From: Candidatus Dependentiae bacterium
GTDB taxonomy: Bacteria; Babelota; Babeliae; Babelales; Vermiphilaceae
DNA: 45,439 bases
Reading direction: 5' to 3'
Assembly (NCBI GenBank): GCA_026389015.1
Contig: JAPLIR010000027.1
Coordinates: forward strand, 1 to 45,439
Shown: positions 39,685 through 45,439 of the stretch, one piece after another
Numbering within the stretch: position 1 is the first letter of the stretch
Layout: each line of letters opens with the position of its first letter
Translations under genes and position numbers: made by a program
Notes under the pieces: generated by a model
The model's input: the letters and a program-made list of their open reading frames with translations, nothing else
Told to the model about the DNA's origin: nothing
Database searches by the model: none

Positions 39685-39716
39685 AAAAGGGTGAGCACGG
39701 GCTTGCCCTTTTTTGT
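39685..39716 (+). terminator. Rho-independent terminator
   Basis: AAGGGTGAGC (39687-39696) and GCTTGCCCTT (39701-39710) pair with two G-T wobbles over a 4-base loop. A six-T run overlaps the end of the stem. It ends the guanine deaminase transcript. Confidence 0.82.
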
Positions 39717-39787
39717 TGAGATGATTACGTTGCTCTGTTACTCTTTTATAAAATTTTTAATGCACTCATAATGAAAGTACTTTAATC

Positions 39788-40114
39788 ATGGCATGGCTAT
39801 ATCTTCTCTTGGCAGGAATAATGGAAGTTGTTTGGGCGGTTGGATTAAAATATTCCGAAGGTTTTACCAAACTTGTTCCTTCTGTCGTGACTATTGTCGG
39901 CGCTTTATTGAGTGTTTGGCTTTTAGGTTTGGCTCTCAGGACAATTCCTTTGGGCACTGCTTATGCAGTGTGGACTGGCATTGGCATACTCGGCACCGTT
40001 ATTTTTGGTGTTATTTGTTTTTCTGAACCAGTAAGTGTGCTGAGAATTATTTCTATTTTATTGATAGTGCTTGGCATAATGGGCTTAAAATTCCTGGGTG
40101 CTTCTGCTTGCTAA
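39788..40114 (+). CDS. gdx: Gdx/SugE-type small multidrug resistance transporter (guanidinium exporter)
   Basis: A 108-residue SMR protein with four membrane helices. E13 in AGIMEVVWAVGLKYSEGF is the conserved carboxylate. The WAVGLKYSEGFTKLVPSV stretch and GTAYAVWTGIGILGTVIFG match the Gdx (SugE) subgroup, which exchanges guanidinium for protons, and not the EmrE polyaromatic subgroup. No ykkC guanidine riboswitch is visible in the 70 bases between the upstream terminator and the start. It follows guaD but is transcribed separately. The length is normal. Confidence 0.92.
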   Translation: MAWLYLLLAGIMEVVWAVGLKYSEGFTKLVPSVVTIVGALLSVWLLGLALRTIPLGTAYAVWTGIGILGTVIFGVICFSEPVSVLRIISILLIVLGIMGLKFLGASAC

Positions 40115-40139
40115 TACACAAAAAGTACAAAAGTTGAAT

Positions 40140-40169
40140 TTGACCAAGCCCTTATGATAGCGTTATACA
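40140..40169 (+). promoter_or_regulatory. Predicted promoter of the cupin gene
   Basis: TTGACC (40140-40145) and TATACA (40164-40169) with an 18-base spacer. The predicted leader is about 35 bases to the start at 40211. Confidence 0.55.
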
Positions 40170-40210
40170 CAATAAGGAATATTTACCAGAAAATAACTTT
40201 TGAGGCCACG

Positions 40211-40675
40211 ATGAAAATTACTACGATTTTGAGTTTGGTATTAGCTTGCGGGTTAGTAATATGTATTGGAATGCATCTGCTACGTTTACGTCATGATGCC
40301 CATAAAAATTTTGGAGAGGATAGTGCGATGACATTTAATAAAAATATTTTTGAGCTAGCACAACAAAATACTTTTTTTAGAAGAGAGCTTGTCACTGGCA
40401 AGCACAGCCAGGTTGTTCTCATGAGTGTTCCTGTAGATGGCGAAATTGGGATGGAGCGTCATAAGGTTGATCAAACTTTGGTATTTATTAAAGGGCATGG
40501 GCAATCAATAATTAACGGTGAATCGTCTGATGTATACGCAGGGCATTTGGTTTTTGTTCCTGCAGGTGCTGAACATAATTTTAAAAATGTTGGGTCTGAC
40601 GAACTCAAATTGTTTACGGTGTATGCACCGGCGCAACATGAGCCTGGTGCATTAGAAGAAAAAAAATCTGAATAA
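40211..40675 (+). CDS. Membrane-anchored cupin-domain protein
   Basis: A 154-residue protein with an N-terminal hydrophobic helix (ILSLVLACGLVICIGMHLL) joined to a single cupin domain. Core: TGKHSQVVLMSVPVDGEIGM, ERHKVDQTLVFIKGHGQS, GHLVFVPAGAEHNFKN, LKLFTVYAPAQHEPGA. The YAPxxHxxGA ending is typical of a common small cupin group of unknown substrate. Metal-ligand positions include H in ERHKVDQ and H in AEHNF. Start 40211 is preferred to 40154 because GAGG lies six bases upstream. The fused anchor suggests an envelope location, unusual for this usually cytosolic group. Confidence 0.85.
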   Translation: MKITTILSLVLACGLVICIGMHLLRLRHDAHKNFGEDSAMTFNKNIFELAQQNTFFRRELVTGKHSQVVLMSVPVDGEIGMERHKVDQTLVFIKGHGQSIINGESSDVYAGHLVFVPAGAEHNFKNVGSDELKLFTVYAPAQHEPGALEEKKSE

Positions 40676-40688
40676 TGGTTTCCTAGAA

Positions 40689-41573
40689 TCAGAACTTCCA
40701 GCCAATGTTTATAGCCGGGATCAAGCGGTTTGCGGGTTGGCGGCCAAATAGATTTTGGGTGGAGACAAAGGCAATACCTGCTTGCGCAACAAATCGTTCA
40801 GATGATGCCCAGAGTGATGGGCCCACAGAAAATATATTGCCACCTGAATTACGATCGATTCTCTCTTTAATTTTGGCACGCTGTGAATACGTGCCAAACC
40901 ATTCCAACATTGCTGCAAAAATCCAACCTGATTTATCGCCAATAGTTTTGGAGATACCAAATTGATAGAGGAAAGAATTGCCAAACTTCGCGTTGTTGCG
41001 CTCAGTGGTTATGATGCCACCCTGGGAAGTAAATACGTACCAATCAGTACCCATATGACTTGCGGTTGCACCAATAAAAAAACTTGGCGATCCAACGCCC
41101 GTTGGCGGTGATGCGAAAGCCTTTCCGGTTGGCAATGTTATAGCAGTAACAAGAGTAATTTGATTTGAGTAGGTTATGGTGTCGGCATCGTAAACAGCAT
41201 ATTCTAGTTGGAGAAACATATCGCCTAATCCAGATGACTTGTTATTGCACAGTTTGAATCTGGCAGCTATTGGCAGTTCAAATAATAACGATAACTGATT
41301 GGTAATACCGTACAATAAACTTGGGCTTACCGTGGTGAAATTTTTTGAGTTTCCTATTGTAGAATTAGCTGATATAAAACCCTGAAGGTCACCTTTATCA
41401 ATGATGTTTTGGCCAAAGGCAAAGAGAGGGCCTGTTTGTTGTGAACTTGGTAACGCGAGGTGTCCCTTTTTAATTTGATTTGGTTCGTGGCGTTGTAGGC
41501 GTGTCGGGAAAATTTCTATGAAGAAGAGTGATGATACGATACACGCGATGATTGTAAGATTTTTCAGCTTCAT
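40689..41573 (-). CDS. Outer-membrane beta-barrel-like protein
   Basis: A 294-residue protein with a signal peptide (LTIIACIVSSLFFIEIFP) and strand-rich sequence (LYGITNQLSLLFELPI, GLGDMFLQLEYAVY, SNQITLVTAITLPTGKAF). The C terminus LIPAINIGWKF ends in phenylalanine. The layout resembles the MetA-pathway/phenol degradation-type barrels that often occur in environmental Gram-negatives. The start at 41573 (AGGA seven bases upstream) is preferred to 41627. It is convergent with the cupin gene, with only 13 bases between stops. No substrate can be given. Confidence 0.8.
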   Translation of the reverse strand: MKLKNLTIIACIVSSLFFIEIFPTRLQRHEPNQIKKGHLALPSSQQTGPLFAFGQNIIDKGDLQGFISANSTIGNSKNFTTVSPSLLYGITNQLSLLFELPIAARFKLCNNKSSGLGDMFLQLEYAVYDADTITYSNQITLVTAITLPTGKAFASPPTGVGSPSFFIGATASHMGTDWYVFTSQGGIITTERNNAKFGNSFLYQFGISKTIGDKSGWIFAAMLEWFGTYSQRAKIKERIDRNSGGNIFSVGPSLWASSERFVAQAGIAFVSTQNLFGRQPANRLIPAINIGWKF

Positions 41574-41755
41574 CAATTTTCCTGAGATTAATATTTTTTG
41601 GATATGTTCTTTGCAGAGCATATCCAAAAATTATACGAGTGCAAATTTGGTACGATCAAGCTGTAACCAGCAGGTTAAAGTTCTTGCTTTTAAGTTCTGG
41701 AACGTATTACTCTTCATAAAAAAATTAGAAATAATAATAAGTGAATGGCAAAAAT

Positions 41756-42634
41756 ATGCGTAAATATCTTATTGGTTTTTTGGTAGCTTTACCCGCACAC
41801 GGCAGCATATCTATTGTCTATAACTTGCGTGTAGCGCAAACATCAAGACGAATTGTTGCCGGCACTATTTCTGAGCCTTCACTAGCTACTGCAACGTTAT
41901 TTGGTATATTTCGCGAAAAATACAACGGCGACAAACATAGGGCTGGCGGTGGCTTGTTCACCCTTGTTTATGCGCCTGAAACTTTTTTTCTACGGGTAGA
42001 TGCAGCAGTAGGTCGTGTTGCTTCAAATAATGCTGGCGTACATTTTGGTCGTACACAAACAGATGATCTTCTTTTTTCTGGTGGCTATAGTCCAAGGATA
42101 TCAGACAACGTGCGCCTTACGTTTTCAGGACTCGTAGGATTTCCGACACATAAAGATACGAGTTTAGAACATGTTCAGTTTGGGTTTGGGCATTATGGAC
42201 TGGGTGGCCAAATAGATGGTTCATTTATTTATTCAAGTAATAGAGGTAACACTGTGCGTTGTGCCGCCCGTTGTGTACATTTTTTTCCTAGGCAAGCGCC
42301 AGTCAATTGTCTAGAAAGTTTTAACTATGGTCTTGGAAATTTGGTTGATTTGTTTTTTGCTTTTCATGCCACACGAACCCGTCATAACATGGAAGTTGGT
42401 TATAACCCTTCATTCTTTTTTGATGCGCATGTTTGCCCATTTCTTCTTGGTGCCAAGGAGAAAGCAAACTATATCCGCAACAGTTTCTACGGTCTTTATC
42501 GATGTAGTTTTAACATCAATGAAATGACTCATTCAATCACTACTGCTTTGTCTTACGGTTTTGATACACGGCCAAAAGTTGTTGGCAATAAGCGTAGCGT
42601 TACCGTATGGTCATCATGGAGAGTTGATTTTTAA
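41756..42634 (+). CDS. Outer-membrane beta-barrel-like protein
   Basis: A 292-residue protein with a short signal peptide (LIGFLVALPAHGS) and strands rich in Gly, Phe and Tyr (GGGLFTLVYAPETFFLRVDA, VQFGFGHYGLGGQIDGSF), ending SSWRVDF with a terminal phenylalanine. Both features support an outer-membrane barrel. ATG 41756 is used; GTG 41741 would also be possible, and neither has a strong binding site. Nothing identifies a specific family. It is convergent with the YVTN protein gene. Confidence 0.75.
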   Translation: MRKYLIGFLVALPAHGSISIVYNLRVAQTSRRIVAGTISEPSLATATLFGIFREKYNGDKHRAGGGLFTLVYAPETFFLRVDAAVGRVASNNAGVHFGRTQTDDLLFSGGYSPRISDNVRLTFSGLVGFPTHKDTSLEHVQFGFGHYGLGGQIDGSFIYSSNRGNTVRCAARCVHFFPRQAPVNCLESFNYGLGNLVDLFFAFHATRTRHNMEVGYNPSFFFDAHVCPFLLGAKEKANYIRNSFYGLYRCSFNINEMTHSITTALSYGFDTRPKVVGNKRSVTVWSSWRVDF

Positions 42635-42654
42635 TTAAATCGATAACCAATTTT

Positions 42655-43977
42655 TTATTTGCATGATGAGGTTACGGTAACACTGCTAGGGCTTGAAACA
42701 TTGTTATGTTGATCGACAGACACAAGGTAATAACTGTAGGTTATGGCAGGGTTTCGATTGTGATCAGCATAGTGCAAGGGTCCCGTTGCAGGAACGCTTG
42801 CAACGAAGTTGGTGAGTCCAGCATTGCGATATATAGTGTAGACAATTGGTGCTGCACCTTGTGTTGGTGCGCGCCATGTCAGCATGTTAATAGTATCTGT
42901 TTGAGTAAGGAAAACATTTTTTGTTTTGCAGCCTTTGATAGCAATCGGCGGGTGTATGGTAACTGGTGGATCTTTAATAAACATTATGCTCACGGTGTTG
43001 CCACATTCATTGGCGATATAGCCTATCGAACCATCAGGAGTAATAGCAAGAGCCTGAGGTCTATTCAGCGTGTTGAGTGGATCAGCAACAATGCCAGTGA
43101 CGGCATTTATTGTAGCATCAACAACACTGATAACATTGCCGCTTTGTATAACGTATGCGGTGCTATTATCTGGTGTGAGAGTCATATCGATAGGCTGTGT
43201 GATAGACATGCCTGTGACGGCTGTGTTTTCTAGAACAACATAAACACTATTGATACTGTTGATAGAGACGTAGGCTTGGGCTCCATTATGCGTGAAGATA
43301 ACATCCTTAATGATTTCAGATCCATATATATTAGAAATGAGTCCTGTTATGGTATCGCTTGCAATATCAAGAATAGCAACGGTAGAGCTTCCATTATTAG
43401 CGATATATGCGTAGGTGCCATCGGGAGAGATTGCCACATCGATGGGTAGGTTAAGATGCTCAGATGTTATTGTTTGCGTAACGAGATTGGTTGCAACGTT
43501 AATTTTACTGACGCTGTTATTGGTGTTATTAACGACATAGGCTGTTGTGCCATCAGGGGTAATTGCTACATCTATCGGATTACAAAACGTCCCATCTATA
43601 ACAGTGCCGGTGATGGTATTGGTTGCAATATCAAGAATGCTCACGGTATTATTTCCTGAATTGACCACATAAGCAGTTGCATTGTTGGGCGTTATAGCAA
43701 TTGCATGCGGTCTGGATAATGTTGTTCCAGGATCTGAAACAATACCCGTCACCGTATTTGTTGAGATATCAATAATGCTAATGCGGCTACTGCAGTAACT
43801 TATTACATAGGCCGTTAAACCATCTGACGTAATAGCAAGACCCGTGGGACTTGCTATTACGTTGTCAGGATCTGAAACTATTCCTGTTATGGTATTGGGA
43901 GTTGTGCCAAGAGTGTTTTGAGATATGAGCAAACCTATGCCCATGGCACATGAAAAAAGGAACTGTTTTGTTTTCAT
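42655..43977 (-). CDS. Exported YVTN beta-propeller protein with C-terminal FN3-like module
   Basis: A 440-residue protein with a signal peptide (FLFSCAMGIGLLISQNTLG). About seven YVTN-type repeats of about 42 residues follow, such as NTVTGIVSDPGTTLSRP, then HAIAITPNNATAYVVNSGNN and TVSILDIATN, which form a seven-bladed propeller. The C-terminal 95 residues (KGCKTKNVFLTQTDTINMLT, then WRAP, YTIYRNAGL, YSYYLVSVDQHNNVSSPS) form a fibronectin-type module that resembles the end of the repeat protein at 35636-36208. Start 43977 is preferred to 44058, since GGAG lies before it. A surface adhesion role is inferred. It follows the HdeD-like gene by 20 bases. Confidence 0.92.
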   Translation of the reverse strand: MKTKQFLFSCAMGIGLLISQNTLGTTPNTITGIVSDPDNVIASPTGLAITSDGLTAYVISYCSSRISIIDISTNTVTGIVSDPGTTLSRPHAIAITPNNATAYVVNSGNNTVSILDIATNTITGTVIDGTFCNPIDVAITPDGTTAYVVNNTNNSVSKINVATNLVTQTITSEHLNLPIDVAISPDGTYAYIANNGSSTVAILDIASDTITGLISNIYGSEIIKDVIFTHNGAQAYVSINSINSVYVVLENTAVTGMSITQPIDMTLTPDNSTAYVIQSGNVISVVDATINAVTGIVADPLNTLNRPQALAITPDGSIGYIANECGNTVSIMFIKDPPVTIHPPIAIKGCKTKNVFLTQTDTINMLTWRAPTQGAAPIVYTIYRNAGLTNFVASVPATGPLHYADHNRNPAITYSYYLVSVDQHNNVSSPSSVTVTSSCK

Positions 43978-43997
43978 TATTTCTCCGCAATGATTGT

Positions 43998-44561
43998 TTA
44001 GTGTACGTTTTCGATTTTTAGGTTTTTTGCGGCAAGCGAAAGTATAATCCAATTCCATCCAGTAAAGAGCATATCAATACCTACAAACATACCAAGTACC
44101 CATAAGCCTGATTCTGGCCATTGTTGGAAGATTAATATGCCAAGCAATAAGGTAAAAGCACCGTTGAGCGCAAGCCAGCCAGCATGGGGCACTTTGGTTG
44201 CGAGTGGAAACACGATTTTTAAAATTCCAGAGATTATAAAGAATATTGCTAATAATAGGGTAAGGCTAATCGCATTGGCAGCCGGGTAAAAAATAACATA
44301 CAGTCCCACGGTGATGCAGAGTATGCTCAACATTAAATGGAGAAAGAATCTGCTGAGCTGGTGTAGTTTAACCGATTGAATGCCTTCAAAAAAGCCTAAT
44401 ATTACAAGACTGGTTCCCAAATAGATTACCGAAAATATAGTACTCACAAACGCAAAAATAATGGCTAAGGTTCCTATGATGTTGAGTGTGACGCCGAGTG
44501 CAAAATACCAGGCCCAGTTTTTCTTTAATTGTGCTAACGAGACGTGGTTTATGTTTTGCAT
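43998..44561 (-). CDS. HdeD/DUF308-family membrane protein
   Basis: A 187-residue protein with six hydrophobic helices (including FALGVTLNIIGTLAIIFAFV, LVILGFFEGIQ, MLSILCITVGLYVIF, LLLAIFFIISGILKIVF, LNGAFTLLLGILIFQQWPES and LGMFVGIDMLFTGWNWI). The repeated GIxxLxxG-type pattern and the LGxFxGIDxxxxGW closing segment match HdeD, an acid-resistance-associated inner-membrane protein in enterics, and its relatives of unclear role. GGAG is placed well before the ATG. The gene ends 20 bases before the propeller gene and is probably in the same operon. Confidence 0.88.
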   Translation of the reverse strand: MQNINHVSLAQLKKNWAWYFALGVTLNIIGTLAIIFAFVSTIFSVIYLGTSLVILGFFEGIQSVKLHQLSRFFLHLMLSILCITVGLYVIFYPAANAISLTLLLAIFFIISGILKIVFPLATKVPHAGWLALNGAFTLLLGILIFQQWPESGLWVLGMFVGIDMLFTGWNWIILSLAAKNLKIENVH

Positions 44562-44638
44562 AGTATTTCTCCATTTATTATTGGTACATAACTCTTTATT
44601 GTTGAGTTTAGTTTGTTTTGAATCAGATACACAATACT

Positions 44639-45019
44639 TTAAATTTTTTTCATATCAAGAACAAAGCGATAGCGCACATCTTTATTAACTACTTTTTCAA
44701 AAGCATCATTCACCATGTGTGGGGGCACCACTTCTACATCAGCGGTTATGCCATGTTCTGCGCAAAAATTAAGCATCTCCTGCGTTTGTTCAATACCACC
44801 AATTAATGATCCTGCCAAGCTTTTACGCCCAGCAATCAAGCTATGAGCATGAAATGCTGGATGTGGTTGTGGAGGAATGCCGACTAAGCACATGGTGCCA
44901 TCCAGCGTAAGTAAATCAAGGTAGGGCACAAGATCGTGTGCAGCTGGAATAGTGTTGAGAATAAAATCAAAACTATTGCGATGTTGCTTCATTGCGCTTG
45001 CATCGGTAGACAGAATGCT
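44639..45019 (-). pseudogene. Truncated zinc alcohol dehydrogenase (C-terminal part only)
   Basis: The C-terminal 125 or so residues match NADP-dependent alcohol dehydrogenases of the YahK/cinnamyl type: SFDFILNTIPAAHDLVPYLD, LLTLDGTMCLVGIPP, AGRKSLAGSLIGGIEQTQEM, VRYRFVLDMK. The nucleotide-binding GxGGLG and both zinc sites, all N-terminal, are absent. Homology ends near ILSTDASAM (about 45019). Before that the minus-strand frame continues only as unrelated sequence, because the plus strand there encodes a different gene. It cannot be a working enzyme as it stands. Confidence 0.85.
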
Positions 45020-45439
45020 TGTTGTTGCTCTAAGTATAGCAAACGGGGCTGAAGTGATACACATATTCTCTGGCTGTATTATATCTATGTTAATTGCTTT
45101 TGAAAAGATGGGATATGAATCATTGATAAAAATTATTAATAAGTTGCTAATAAGCGTGTTTGGGCTGGTTGTTCTGTTCAAGGGATTTGGCCTGGTATAT
45201 CTGGTATCGGTAATTTCAATCTGTTATTTGATAACATTGATAATAGGTATTTACCTTGTTTACGCCAGAATTTCGGTATTTTCATTTGAATTTGATTTCG
45301 GTTTCTGGAAACGGGTTCTTTATAAATCTTTGCCCCTGGCACTGAGCGGGATTTTCATATTATTTTATTTCAGGATAGATATAATATTGATATCCTTGCT
45401 GCGCGGCGGCAATGCTGATGCTGAAATAGGATGGTACTC
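45015..45439 (+). CDS. Polysaccharide flippase-like (Wzx/MOP) membrane protein fragment, runs off window end
   Basis: From ATG 45015 to the window edge the plus strand is open. It encodes hydrophobic helices (AFEKMGYESLIKIINKLLIS, VFGLVVLFKGFGLVYLVSVI, CYLITLIIGIYLVY) and then FWKRVLYKSLPLALSGIFIL, FRIDIILISLLRGGNADAE and IGWY, the pattern of MOP-superfamily O-antigen flippases just before and within helix 7. Relative to that family the first third or so is missing. There is no ribosome binding site and no signal for a start. Ile is mostly ATA and Leu often CTG, unlike neighbouring genes, so it may come from another genome. It abuts the truncated dehydrogenase. Confidence 0.8.
   Translation, partial: MLVVALSIANGAEVIHIFSGCIISMLIAFEKMGYESLIKIINKLLISVFGLVVLFKGFGLVYLVSVISICYLITLIIGIYLVYARISVFSFEFDFGFWKRVLYKSLPLALSGIFILFYFRIDIILISLLRGGNADAEIGWY

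Noticed and set aside
39719-39787. Possible guanidine (ykkC) riboswitch upstream of gdx
   Set aside because: The space after the upstream terminator is only about 70 bases and shows no conserved ykkC stem or ACGR motifs.

Overview
The window looks like a chromosomal segment from a low-GC, host-dependent Gram-negative bacterium, most likely candidate phylum Dependentiae (TM6). This is inferred from content, not from a marker gene. The evidence is the very high share of small secreted or outer-membrane-like proteins of unknown function, host-interaction protein types (ankyrin repeats, a secreted GT32 glycosyltransferase, solenoid adhesin-like repeats) and few biosynthetic genes.

Layout. 1-10.3 kb: the end of an M3 oligopeptidase, then secreted proteins on the minus strand (a possible clan CD cysteine peptidase, a GT32 glycosyltransferase, a PafA-like alkaline phosphatase), a RecO-like protein, and a giant MscS/MscK-type channel whose 5' part carries two opposite frameshifts. 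10.3-18.1 kb: minus-strand genes including a compact recD2 / amidase / GerM-domain block and several exported proteins without recognised function. 18.4-21.7 kb: a truncated-looking F-type ATP synthase cluster (c, b-like, b, delta, alpha) with its own promoter. Subunits a, gamma, beta and epsilon are not next to it.

21.75-about 30.2 kb: accessory region. A tRNA-Arg(UCU) is followed by an apparent integrated element. Its serine recombinase gene ends inside the tRNA on the opposite strand. Next to it are a tyrosine recombinase, an HTH/zinc-ribbon protein, a SpoVG-like protein, other unknown small genes and exported cargo proteins. Copies of the tRNA tail (GGCACACCAGT), a 56-bp direct repeat and GC-richer repeat islands mark the far side of this region. 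A decayed relative of the serine recombinase lies at 36.3-36.5 kb.

30.2-45.0 kb: MepB, an 835-aa repeat protein with an S74 autoproteolytic chaperone domain, an outer-membrane-like protein, a broken carboxypeptidase-regulatory-like repeat protein, a vanadium haloperoxidase/PAP2 enzyme, an ankyrin protein, guanine deaminase, a Gdx-type guanidinium exporter, a cupin, two barrel-like proteins, a YVTN beta-propeller protein and an HdeD-type membrane protein. At about 45.02 kb a truncated alcohol dehydrogenase (minus strand) abuts a truncated polysaccharide flippase (plus strand) with different codon use. This looks like an assembly misjoin or a recent rearrangement.

Start sites. Several genes have ATGGAG upstream of the real ATG, where GGAG is the Shine-Dalgarno sequence and not coding. 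Starts were moved accordingly. All functional calls come from motif recognition by eye. No database search was run.
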